This document shows positions 24,775 through 33,198 of a stretch of DNA of 64,000 nucleotides, piece after piece (within the stretch, counting starts at the first letter, position 1; every line of letters begins with the position of its first letter). The DNA is taken from the NCBI GenBank assembly GCA_049116495.1, contig JAGDYV010000004.1:1-64000 (forward strand), in the 5' to 3' direction. The translations under genes were made by a program, and so were the position numbers. The DNA is from CAJQQK01 sp049116495 (GTDB lineage: Bacteria; Pseudomonadota; Alphaproteobacteria; Rhizobiales; Hyphomicrobiaceae). The notes beneath the pieces were generated by a model. That model did not search any database, was not told where the DNA came from, and saw only the letters and a program-made list of their open reading frames with translations.

Positions 24775-26313
24775 ATGAATAGAAGAATTTGGCAGACTGG
24801 TAGCTTGATTTGGGCGCTGGCATTCGGACTAATTGTCGGGTCAACGACGAATGCTTTAGCTGCCTCTGACATTATCTGGGGCGCAAACGGTCATCCGTTC
24901 TCAGCATATGATGGCGTGACAGTCAGTGAGCAAATTAGCTTTCTCAGAGACCTCGGTGTCAGATATTATCGGGTGGACGTGCGCAGCGAAGACGATGCGC
25001 CGGCGTTAGCAAGATTAATAGCCGCGGCGCAACCGCGAGGCATAAAAATATTACCGGTCATTACGCCGAATTTCAATCTCGACAAAGAAAGCTCTGCTCA
25101 GCTCCGCCGCAAGGCTTACGATCTTGCACGAACGCTCGTCGGACAATTTAAGGAACATATTCCCGTTTGGGAGCTGGGAAACGAAATGGAGGAGTACGCC
25201 ATCATTCGTGCTTGCGAAATCCAGGACAACGGCGTCCAGTACAACTGCTCTTGGGGACCGGCCGGAGGTACACGGGTGCTCGACTACTATGGCCCGCGAT
25301 GGGCCAAAGTGAGTGCCGTTCTGAAAGGGCTATCGGAAGGCGTCGTCTCGGTGGATCCATCAATCCGCAAGGCAATAGGCACTGCCGGCTGGGGACATTG
25401 GGCGGCTTTCACACGCATGCAGCAAGACGGCATCAAATGGGATATCAGCGTTTGGCATTCCTACTCATTGGGCATGGAAGACGGGTTGGACTATTTGTCC
25501 AAGTTCAAGCGCCCAATCTGGCTGACTGAATTTAATCATCCGCGAGGCAGCGAGAAAGGCGAGGCCCGACAATCCGAGGGGCTACGCCGCATGGTCCGGC
25601 GAATACGACAGTTGCGGAAGCGCTACAACCTGGAAGCTGCATTCGTCTACGAGTTGTTTGATGAGCCGTACTGGGCTCCTAGTTTTGAAGCGATGATGGG
25701 ATTGATCAAACTCAAAAAGAACAACAAAGGTGGTTGGCGACCAGGTGAACCAAAGCAAGCCTTTTTTGCCTTCAAGACAATGATTCACAGTTGGAATCCT
25801 AATGAAATCGCACCGACTCAAAAGAAAAAGAGGTCGCAAAATCGTAATGAAAATAAGCGCGTCAGCAACATCAAAGGACTGCGTCAGGGTTGCAAGCTGT
25901 CTGATTTTCTTCAATTCGATAATACCGACAACAATCAAATTGCGTACAGTTTTTGCCTCGTACTGGGCCGTGAGCCCGATGGTGGTGGGCTGTCGTCCTG
26001 GCGGGCATCGCTGAAGAACGGACAAACGGTCACGGCAATGCTTTCGATGATGCTGGAGTCCACGGAGTTTATGGAGACGTTCAAGACGAAGAGTTTGGAT
26101 GAAGCTGAATTCACCGAGTTCTTGTATCGCTTGCTGCTTGATCGCAATCCCGACGGAGGTGAGTTTTTAGGTCGCCTGGCCCATGCGCATTCTGGCACCC
26201 CGCGTCGGTCGTTTGCCAAAAAAATAGTGATGTCTGACGAATTCCGTCGCCTGCACCATGTCCTGTTCCCTTCCCAAGAAGGAGAGAGAAAAAAGAAGGC
26301 CAAAGGACAATAG
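24775..26313 (+). CDS. Secreted clan-A glycoside-hydrolase-like protein with C-terminal DUF4214 repeats
   Basis: A 512-residue exported protein with a signal peptide (SLIWALAFGLIVGSTTNALA). Residues about 35-330 form a TIM barrel of GH clan A type. The acid/base candidate is Glu in PVWELGNEMEEY and the nucleophile candidate is Glu in PIWLTEFNHPRG. A Lys/Asn-rich linker follows. Two DUF4214-like units come last: YSFCLVLGREPDGGGLSSW then FLYRLLLDRNPDGGEFLGRL. DUF4214 units are often found in surface or S-layer-like secreted proteins and may bind glycans. I chose ATG 24775; a GTG lies two codons upstream. The exact GH family is not assigned. A role in EPS trimming or attachment is inferred from the locus. 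Confidence 0.82.
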   Translation: MNRRIWQTGSLIWALAFGLIVGSTTNALAASDIIWGANGHPFSAYDGVTVSEQISFLRDLGVRYYRVDVRSEDDAPALARLIAAAQPRGIKILPVITPNFNLDKESSAQLRRKAYDLARTLVGQFKEHIPVWELGNEMEEYAIIRACEIQDNGVQYNCSWGPAGGTRVLDYYGPRWAKVSAVLKGLSEGVVSVDPSIRKAIGTAGWGHWAAFTRMQQDGIKWDISVWHSYSLGMEDGLDYLSKFKRPIWLTEFNHPRGSEKGEARQSEGLRRMVRRIRQLRKRYNLEAAFVYELFDEPYWAPSFEAMMGLIKLKKNNKGGWRPGEPKQAFFAFKTMIHSWNPNEIAPTQKKKRSQNRNENKRVSNIKGLRQGCKLSDFLQFDNTDNNQIAYSFCLVLGREPDGGGLSSWRASLKNGQTVTAMLSMMLESTEFMETFKTKSLDEAEFTEFLYRLLLDRNPDGGEFLGRLAHAHSGTPRRSFAKKIVMSDEFRRLHHVLFPSQEGERKKKAKGQ

Positions 26314-26323
26314 TGAGCTGCAA

Positions 26324-28177
26324 CTACGCGACGACAAGGTCTGCGCCGCGGCGCCCGGGAGTTGCCAAATCACTCTTGCGGAAATCAGTTGTTCGATCGA
26401 TGCTTCTTGCAAAACTCGGGGCATTCGTGATGACGTTCCCAATCAGCTTGGCATGCGTCGTTTCCAATAGACGTACAGCCGCTGTCGCCAGCGGTTGTGG
26501 CGTCCGGCCCCACTCAATGGTCAATAGCACACCACCGAACTCCGCATAAACGGAGCGATGCTCAGACATATTCTGGAGACACGGCATATCAAACAGGATG
26601 AGGTCAAATTTTTGCTCTAGGCCTCTCAGTAAGGTGGGCAACATGTTCCAGTCGAATGAGGCGTCGCGGCCATACGCTTTTGCCAGACCGGCAAATGGAA
26701 GAATGCTAACACTCGCAGAATCGCATTTAAGGATGCACTCCTCCGCGGTTTGACTACTTGTTATAACCTCAGACAGATCCAATGCCTTGTTCGTGGTCAG
26801 CGTCTTGCAGAATGTTGAAAAGCCCTGATCAGCGTCAATAATGAGAACACGGGTGCCAGACATCGCAACTATAGTGGCAAGATTGGCAACCAACGTACTC
26901 TTGCTGGAAGAAGCGAACGCGGAAGTTACCGCAAGGCTACCGATGGCCTTTCCATTGTCGGACAACTCTATTCCCATCTTAAGTTCATTCATTTCGACGC
27001 TGAAACGCGAAAACGGAGACTTGGTGACCTGGTCGAGCGAGCCGCCTGGCGCGATTTTCTTGCCGACGCTCGGCAGCTGGGCAAGGCATTGAATGCCGGT
27101 GACATCGCGAGCTTGTTTGGGTGACGTTACGCTCTGATTAGTATTGTACCGTAAGAGCGCTATTCCGACACCCAGGATAAAGCCGAGTGTGCCACCCAAT
27201 AGCAAGATCACAGGCGCCTTCGGATGGCTGTTTGAACTGGGCGGAGTCGCTAAGGTAATAATGCGTGCGTTTGCAACCGGGAAGGATTGTCTCTGGACAG
27301 ACTCAGTGTAGGCCTCAAGAAAGCTCTCGTAGATCTTGCGATAGGTGTTTGCCTTCGACTCCAATTCAATAAGTGTTTGATGAGTGCTGTAGGCGGTTGT
27401 TGCGGTCGCATCGGTTTTGGTGCTTAACGTAGCTTTTTTTAGCGAGGCTCGCGCACCAAAAATCCGATAATCCCGTTTGGCCTTGAACTTCTGCACAACC
27501 TGTGCGGAGGAGTTCATCAGATGGCGCAATTCATCGATCCGCGTTTCTAGCCAGGCACTGCCCTGGCGCGCAGCGCGAGATCGGTTCGTGATCTGGTCCT
27601 GGACAAAGGCCTGAGCAACTTCGTTCGCGATCCGGGCAGCCTCCTTTGGATCGTGTGAACGGTAAGAGATTTGGATCGCGTAAGAAAGGCCGATCCGCCG
27701 AATATCAAGACCGTACTGCAGCACAGAGATGCCGCGCCGAAGGCGTTCGTATTCTGACGATGGAGGCTTAGGTTTGCGCCAAATCCGAGCCAGATAAGGC
27801 CGATTGAGATTCGGATTTTGGTATGCGGGATCGTCCATCAGGCCGAGGTTTCTTACCACGGTGGTCAAGATCGCCTCCGAGCGAAGCACCATAACCTGGC
27901 TCTCGATTTGTGCCGAATCCAGCAGGACAGCTGTTTCGCCCGATTGCTTGCGCAATGAAGTAGGCAATTGAGAGTCGATCAGCAGTTCGGTCCGTGCGGT
28001 ATAGGTCGGCTTCTGAGAGAGGATGTAGGCAAGCGCCAACGCGACAGCGAGAACGACCGGTGCCAAAATCGAATATTTGTAGCGTCGCACGAAGCGGCCT
28101 ATTTCTTCACATCCGATATAACCAACCTCATGCTGTTCTGGGTATGATTCTTTGGCATTATCAATTTGCTTCGGCAT
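26324..28177 (-). CDS. Wzz/BY-kinase-like polysaccharide co-polymerase (ExoP-type) with variant P-loop
   Basis: An inner-membrane chain-length and export regulator of 617 residues. The first membrane helix (YSILAPVVLAVALALAYILS) is near residue 35, followed by a Wzz domain and a long periplasmic coiled region. The Pro-rich second helix (APVILLLGGTLGFILGVGIA) comes near residue 310. The C-terminal third is a tyrosine-kinase-like P-loop domain. Its Walker A reads SAFASSSKSTLVANLA, with Ser in place of the Gly that precedes the catalytic Lys. Walker A-prime is VLIIDAD and Walker B is LILFDMPC. The tail lacks the usual Tyr cluster. I chose ATG 28177 (MPKQIDNAKES), with AGGAAA about nine bases upstream, since the open frame to 28423 adds atypical sequence. 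Kinase activity is doubtful; the structural co-polymerase role is likely. Confidence 0.87.
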   Translation of the reverse strand: MPKQIDNAKESYPEQHEVGYIGCEEIGRFVRRYKYSILAPVVLAVALALAYILSQKPTYTARTELLIDSQLPTSLRKQSGETAVLLDSAQIESQVMVLRSEAILTTVVRNLGLMDDPAYQNPNLNRPYLARIWRKPKPPSSEYERLRRGISVLQYGLDIRRIGLSYAIQISYRSHDPKEAARIANEVAQAFVQDQITNRSRAARQGSAWLETRIDELRHLMNSSAQVVQKFKAKRDYRIFGARASLKKATLSTKTDATATTAYSTHQTLIELESKANTYRKIYESFLEAYTESVQRQSFPVANARIITLATPPSSNSHPKAPVILLLGGTLGFILGVGIALLRYNTNQSVTSPKQARDVTGIQCLAQLPSVGKKIAPGGSLDQVTKSPFSRFSVEMNELKMGIELSDNGKAIGSLAVTSAFASSSKSTLVANLATIVAMSGTRVLIIDADQGFSTFCKTLTTNKALDLSEVITSSQTAEECILKCDSASVSILPFAGLAKAYGRDASFDWNMLPTLLRGLEQKFDLILFDMPCLQNMSEHRSVYAEFGGVLLTIEWGRTPQPLATAAVRLLETTHAKLIGNVITNAPSFARSIDRTTDFRKSDLATPGRRGADLVVA

Positions 28178-28983
28178 TGCCGCAGTTTTCCTGTCAAATC
28201 GCCTTTGGTCACGATAGGTCAAAGCGAATGGAAACGTTTGAATCAATATCGGCCTTTCCCTGTCACAATATACACATTTCGTACGCCGCGCGGTCCCGGG
28301 CAAACGTAGATTGGACGCTCCTTGGCGCCGTAATTCGGACATTTCTTGCGAAACCTGCGCTCTGTTGATTGCCTCGCCGGAACGGAGCGCCAATCGCAGA
28401 TTGCTGTCTTCTAAATTGCTCAAGCGATGCAGATTGTCCGCCTCCCCGCGCCCTTCTCACGATCATGTCGCACAGCAGCGCCAGGCGACTAGGCGGGCGT
28501 CTTTCGACCCACAAGACAGGTACTCGTACCTCTACTTCATGAGGGTTCGCAAAGTGCTGATAGAAGTAGGAAGCGTAGCGGATTGAACTGATAGATCCGG
28601 CAACACATTCTACCAAACTGAGCAATCCGCACGCCTCACCACGGTGATCGTTCCGGCGACATTGAAAATGTAAACGCATGCAGCCGAGGCGGGTGACGAA
28701 GCTGGATGGGTATTGGATCCACCTCCAAGAAAGCGACATGATTTGATGTACGTTTTGGCCCATGCTCTGGCCCCGATTTGCTGAAGTTGGTTTCCACAGT
28801 GTGAAAGTCGGTTCGATCGACCCCCAATCAGGATAGTTTATTGAGTGTACAGGTCGCGTTTAAGCCCCCCAAATGGGGTAACTGCATTGACAGAGTTTGG
28901 GTGTTGCCTGCCAGTGTCCCGCTGGGTCATCTTCTCTGTGACAGAGGTGCCCGGCTTACAAGCCACCGAGCAAGAACACGGCA
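28178..28983. other. Long divergent intergenic region (about 800 bases)
   Basis: The longest gap in the EPS locus, between the divergent co-polymerase and polymerase genes. It must contain promoters for both. A small GC hairpin (CCCC-AAAT-GGGG) lies at 28867-28878. Several 60-165 codon open frames occur, but none has a ribosome binding site, motif or protein-like composition. No gene is supported. Confidence 0.55.
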
Positions 28984-30468
28984 TTGCTGCAGATTGCGAT
29001 ATCCGGCGCAACGTCCATCGGAAACCCAAGTATGGAACCTTCTATTGCTGGTATGGTCGTTTTCTGCGGTGTTTTTCTGATTGGGCGCCACTTCGGTTCA
29101 CCACTGATCATCGGAACACTCGCGTCTCTTGCGTTCGGAAGCACAGCTATTGTTACGCTGTCCGCACTCGGCGGGTCCTCTCCGTTACTCAACGTCGCCT
29201 TCCTTAGTCTGCTAATTCTTGCGACTTTATTTCGTACCGGCTTCCTTCGTGACCTCGGACGGGTCTTTGCACAACATCCGGTTGCGTGGCTGATCGTGGC
29301 CCTAAGCGTGTATGTCGTTGTCGGTGCAGTCACACTCCCGCGAACTTTTGCCGGCCTCACAACGGTGTTCGTGGCGTCGCGCATTGACGACCAGGTTAGC
29401 GAGGTGCCGCTGACACCTGTTTCTGGAAATATCACACAGGCAGCCTATTTTCTGGGAAGCGTGCTTTCGTTTTTCGTCTTCAGCGTTCTTCTGCAAGAGC
29501 GACGCACGGTAAACGCGCTGCTATTGGGCATGTTCACGTTCGCCGTGCTGCATGCCGGATTTGGATTGATCGATCTTGCAGCCAAGCTCGCCGGTGCCGG
29601 CGACGTACTATTTCCAATCAGAACCGCGACCTACTCTTTGCTGACAAATGTTGACGAGGCCGGATTCGCGCGAGTTGTTGGTGCCCAGGCTGAAGCATCG
29701 TCGTTCGGCACACTCTCTCTCGGTTGTCTTGCCTTTACTTTCACCTATTGGAGATACACAGGCGACAAGTTCGCGCTCATCCTTTCCGCCGTGCTGACAG
29801 GCCTGTTGCTATTGTCCACGTCCAGTACTGCATATGTCGGCTTTGCCATCATATTTGCATTCCTTTTCATAGGAGCCGCAGTTTCGGCATTCGGCAATAA
29901 AATCAGATTGCAGGATCTCGGGCTTCTTGCGACCGGTGTAATCGCCGGCGCGTTTGTGCTGGCGATTATGCTTGTTAGTGAACGCGCGCTTGACCCTGTA
30001 ATGGTCTTGATCGACAAAACGGTTGTCAGTAAGGCCGCGTCGGCATCTGCAGTGGAGCGATTCTACTGGAATGTAAAAAGCATGCAGGCGTTTATCGATA
30101 CTCGAGGACTTGGCATTGGTATCGGTAGCTCGCGGGCATCAAGCTGGGTCATTGCAGTTTTGTCTCAATTCGGCATGATCGGCTCTGTCATATTGGGTGT
30201 TCTTGTTGTCGTGTTGCTACGCGGACTGCGGGGCGTGCCGCGGACCGCAGTCGGAGCAGACTACTACGTCCTGGCGGTGAGTATGCGAGCTTGCTCGTTA
30301 ACATTGCTGATTGCGGCAACGATCAGTGGCGGTAGTGCGGACCCAGGTATCTGCTTTTTTGTGGCACTTGCGGCAATTTGCAGTTGCAGGAGGTTTCAGT
30401 CGACGAGAAGACGATCGACGAGCGCTACACATTCCCTTCCTGGCGAACTTGTTTCAGAGAGGAATTAG
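28984..30468 (+). CDS. Polytopic membrane protein, probable EPS polymerase (Wzy/O-antigen-ligase-like)
   Basis: A 494-residue inner-membrane protein with about ten to twelve hydrophobic segments and one larger periplasmic loop near residues 115-155. A second loop with AASASAVERFYWNVKSMQAF precedes TRGLGIGIGSSRASSW. That arrangement, with a charged/aromatic loop followed by a Gly-rich G-x-G-x-G stretch, is typical of Wzy/WaaL-family proteins. It would join repeat units on the periplasmic face. The start is uncertain: TTG 28984 as given, or ATG 29032 (MEPSIAGMVVF, 478 residues). The stop lies one base before the start of the glycosyltransferase gene, so the two are co-transcribed. No other polymerase candidate exists in the locus. 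Confidence 0.75.
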   Translation: MLQIAISGATSIGNPSMEPSIAGMVVFCGVFLIGRHFGSPLIIGTLASLAFGSTAIVTLSALGGSSPLLNVAFLSLLILATLFRTGFLRDLGRVFAQHPVAWLIVALSVYVVVGAVTLPRTFAGLTTVFVASRIDDQVSEVPLTPVSGNITQAAYFLGSVLSFFVFSVLLQERRTVNALLLGMFTFAVLHAGFGLIDLAAKLAGAGDVLFPIRTATYSLLTNVDEAGFARVVGAQAEASSFGTLSLGCLAFTFTYWRYTGDKFALILSAVLTGLLLLSTSSTAYVGFAIIFAFLFIGAAVSAFGNKIRLQDLGLLATGVIAGAFVLAIMLVSERALDPVMVLIDKTVVSKAASASAVERFYWNVKSMQAFIDTRGLGIGIGSSRASSWVIAVLSQFGMIGSVILGVLVVVLLRGLRGVPRTAVGADYYVLAVSMRACSLTLLIAATISGGSADPGICFFVALAAICSCRRFQSTRRRSTSATHSLPGELVSERN

Positions 30469-30469
30469 G

Positions 30470-31507
30470 ATGGCAACCGCTGTCGTATTTGTAGGCGATC
30501 GGGACTTTCTTTTGCCGACGATCGGTGCCGCAATTTCTGCTCGGAAACACATCTCGGATCCAGAGGTTCAGGTCGTCGTATTTGTAACGGACTTGTCTCA
30601 GGACGAGTTGCAGCCTTACGGGGAGGCGCTCTGCTTTTATGATGTGAAGATTCGATCAACGCCAATACCAGGCTTGGCACAAGTCGATCGCGAGACCTAC
30701 AACGTTACCCATGTGCCGATTTCTGCCCTGTCGCGCTTGTGGTTGGATGATTACTTGGCACCAGATATTGATCGGTTCTTATACTTGGATGGTGACGTTG
30801 ATATTACAGGTTCACTGGATGATCTTTTGGCAGCTGATATACCGGTTGGTGGTTTTTTGGCGGCGCCTGATTTGCCGTTGTTAATAGAGCCGGATATTGG
30901 GCGTTTTGCCCGGGAGGCGCGGGAATATCTTGCGCAGATAGGCGTGACCAATGCCCGAAGTTATTTTAATTCCGGAGTGCTACTCGTCGATCGATCTGGT
31001 TGGGGCATGGTTTCCTCTGCAGCCAGGGATTACATAACGAAGCATCCTCGTTCGTGCCGTTACCACGATCAAAGCGCTCTCAATGCGGTCGCAGGGTCAT
31101 TGCGTGGCGAGCTTTCGTTATGTTGGAACTACCAGACGGCCTTCATGATGGTTGGTGATCCGCGCTCATGGGGCAGTGAGGCCAAGATCTGGCATTTCAC
31201 CGGCTTTCCAAAGCCATGGCATTCAACGGCGTTTCCGTGGAGCAGTGAATTTGGCAGTTCCTATCGTTTGGCCGCCAACGAACTGGCCTTACCCTCAAAG
31301 TGGTCCAGCGCGATAGACGAGGAGGCCGTCGCTAACAACAAGCGAGGCCGGCAGCTTCTCAGTCTTAAGCTCAATTGGGTCTATCCTTGGCGTCGATGGA
31401 GACGTGCTCGGATTATAAAAGCTCAACTTTTGGAGCATGAAACGATCAGTTTGGCGCAACGCAAGCTTATATCATCGGATCATGCTCGACCGCTGCGGGT
31501 TGGCTGA
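30470..31507 (+). CDS. Glycosyltransferase family 8
   Basis: A 345-residue GT-A retaining glycosyltransferase. It begins with VVFVGDRDFLLPTIGAAISA. The metal-binding DxD is in RFLYLDGDVDITGSLDDLL near residue 105, and the later GT8 marks are ARSYFNSGVLLVDR, YHDQSALNAV and IWHFTGFPKPW. ATG 30470 (MATAVVFVGD) follows GAGG and the polymerase stop at 30468, so the reading frame open further upstream is not used. It transfers a sugar, often galactose or glucose, to the lipid-linked EPS repeat unit on the cytoplasmic face. Donor and linkage are not readable. Confidence 0.9.
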   Translation: MATAVVFVGDRDFLLPTIGAAISARKHISDPEVQVVVFVTDLSQDELQPYGEALCFYDVKIRSTPIPGLAQVDRETYNVTHVPISALSRLWLDDYLAPDIDRFLYLDGDVDITGSLDDLLAADIPVGGFLAAPDLPLLIEPDIGRFAREAREYLAQIGVTNARSYFNSGVLLVDRSGWGMVSSAARDYITKHPRSCRYHDQSALNAVAGSLRGELSLCWNYQTAFMMVGDPRSWGSEAKIWHFTGFPKPWHSTAFPWSSEFGSSYRLAANELALPSKWSSAIDEEAVANNKRGRQLLSLKLNWVYPWRRWRRARIIKAQLLEHETISLAQRKLISSDHARPLRVG

Positions 31508-31826
31508 ATGCAGGTGTTCGCGCGTAGGCAATGTTGCTGAGCTTCCGCGTAGTATTACGCCGAAGACGCGCCGCCGGTTCGGCGTGATCGGTGGATTGCC
31601 TGATTGTTCTGCGCTTAAACAAAATTCGCGAACTGCATGCGCTGTGGGATGGGCGCCGGTTGTGCAGTTCAGCTTTTTGGGGACTGATTTCTGCTGAGGC
31701 TCGTCCGGCCAGGCAATCGCAAAGACAATATGCCTACGCTTCATACTTTAGCCCGAGTAGAGATTGCAAAAATCAGCGCAAAAAATTTGCGACGAAGTGG
31801 GTATCGCCTCGTCTGTTTTCCCAAGC
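31508..31826. other. Convergent intergenic gap with a possible hairpin
   Basis: About 320 bases between the convergent GT8 and GT2 genes. ACGCCGAA at 31557-31564 and TTCGGCGT at 31578-31585 form an 8-base perfect stem with a 13-base loop, 50 bases after the GT8 stop. No U-tract follows, so this is at most a weak transcription-pausing hairpin. Open frames on both strands lack any motif. Confidence 0.45.
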
Positions 31827-32819
31827 TTAGCTGGTTTCCGTTCGCAACCCTAGCGCTTCAAGAAGAACATTCGTAACCCTGCGGAACGGTTGCGGCATTG
31901 AGATCAGGTAGCCAATCGGCGGTACAATGATGGAAATCGGAGAGTGATTGAACGCGAAACGGAACAGGGCTCCGGCTTCTCGGAAGCGGCCGCGACAAGA
32001 ATGGGATATGGCAGACCAATAGGCTGGAGCGGCAATATTCTTGCGGGCCAATGCTGCGAGCACAGCGGCATTCGGTAGGCTTTTTCCTTCGTTGGCAAAA
32101 AAGCTTGAAAAAGCCGCTTCTCGTTCTACCAGATCGCGAATTCTCTCCCTCCAAAACGTCTTGGACATGTTTCCTTCGTGTTCACGCCGCACTCCTTGGG
32201 TTCTTGATGTGGTCGCAACTTGTCCGAGTGTGGCTAGGCGCAACAGCATCTCAAAGTCATCGGTATAGGGCAGGGAAGGGCGGTAATAGCCAGCCTTCTT
32301 TTGGGTCGAGGTCCTCACGACGACGGCGCCGGCCGTGACCAAATTGCCTGGCGCTGCGCATCGTTGCTCGACGTACTCCAGACCAGAAATGATCCGGCTC
32401 GATTCCTCGCCTGCAATCGAAAACTCTTGGCCGGCAATCTCTTCATTGGTCAGCGAAATCTCAACACCGACGAGAAAACTGACGTCGAGCTGATTTTCCA
32501 TCAAGTCGATCGCTCGCCTGAGTGCTCCGGGAGCAAGGAGATCATCGGCGCATACGATGATGAAATATTCGCTTCTTGCCCAGTCAATGCCCTCATTGAA
32601 AGAGGCATGCGGACCGAGGTTCGTGTGGTGAGCCACTATTTCGATGCGGTTGTCTTGCTGTGCAAGTTTGCTTGCAACAGTTAGGCTGTCGTCGGTTGAC
32701 GCATTGTCGATTATGAGTAAGCGCAATCTATCAACATCTTGGGAAAGAATGCTCTCAATGCAATCGCGCAGATAGTGACCATAATTATAACTGGGTACGA
32801 CGACATCGACACTTGCCAT
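31827..32819 (-). CDS. Glycosyltransferase family 2
   Basis: A 330-residue inverting GT-A glycosyltransferase. The nucleotide-binding start is VDVVVPSYNYGHYLRDCIES, then LLIIDNASTDDSL. The metal site region is YFIIVCADDLLAPGALRRA, and the later conserved part is LPYTDDFEMLLRLATLG with VRREHEGNMSKT. The start is set at ATG 32819 (MASVDVVVPSYN), with GGAG six bases upstream; the TTG at 32831 adds four residues. It acts on the lipid-linked EPS precursor. It is a single-gene minus-strand unit facing the flippase gene. Confidence 0.9.
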   Translation of the reverse strand: MASVDVVVPSYNYGHYLRDCIESILSQDVDRLRLLIIDNASTDDSLTVASKLAQQDNRIEIVAHHTNLGPHASFNEGIDWARSEYFIIVCADDLLAPGALRRAIDLMENQLDVSFLVGVEISLTNEEIAGQEFSIAGEESSRIISGLEYVEQRCAAPGNLVTAGAVVVRTSTQKKAGYYRPSLPYTDDFEMLLRLATLGQVATTSRTQGVRREHEGNMSKTFWRERIRDLVEREAAFSSFFANEGKSLPNAAVLAALARKNIAAPAYWSAISHSCRGRFREAGALFRFAFNHSPISIIVPPIGYLISMPQPFRRVTNVLLEALGLRTETS

Positions 32820-33198
32820 CTGCTTCTCCAAACGCCTGCAACGCAGGTCTTTTGCCGTGCGGTGAATGCGCTTTCGGGCTCACGTCCAGCCTGAATCGAC
32901 GCCGCAAACACGTTATCTTAGGATCGAGAATGACTATTGCCAGGACCAAATCCGGTGGCTGTGCCGAATACCGATTACGGACCGTTGGTACGTCTTTTGG
33001 CTATTTCGCCGACGGACAACGATCGCTACGGGCGGCCTGAAGGCCAGCTTGTGTTGTTACAGAACTGGCCTCTAGGTTGGTTGCTGTTTCGACCAACATG
33101 CTTGTTTGGCGGGCGACGTTGACCCAACGCCGAGATGCGAAAAGATCGAAACTTGCGACAGATTTAATTCTATCGGACTTCGGCGATCGGAGTGGTCA
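32820..33198. other. Divergent intergenic region before the flippase gene
   Basis: About 380 bases containing promoters for the GT2 and flippase genes. Only small dyads (GGCC-TGAA-GGCC near 33038) and short unconvincing frames were seen. Confidence 0.5.

Noticed and set aside
31557..31585. Hairpin after GT8 considered as an intrinsic terminator
   Set aside because: The stem is sound but no U-tract follows, so it was kept only as a weak note in the gap entry.
31472..31744. 90-codon minus-strand ORF in the GT8/GT2 convergent gap, considered as a transposase remnant
   Set aside because: No transposase motif, inverted repeats or target duplications were visible.
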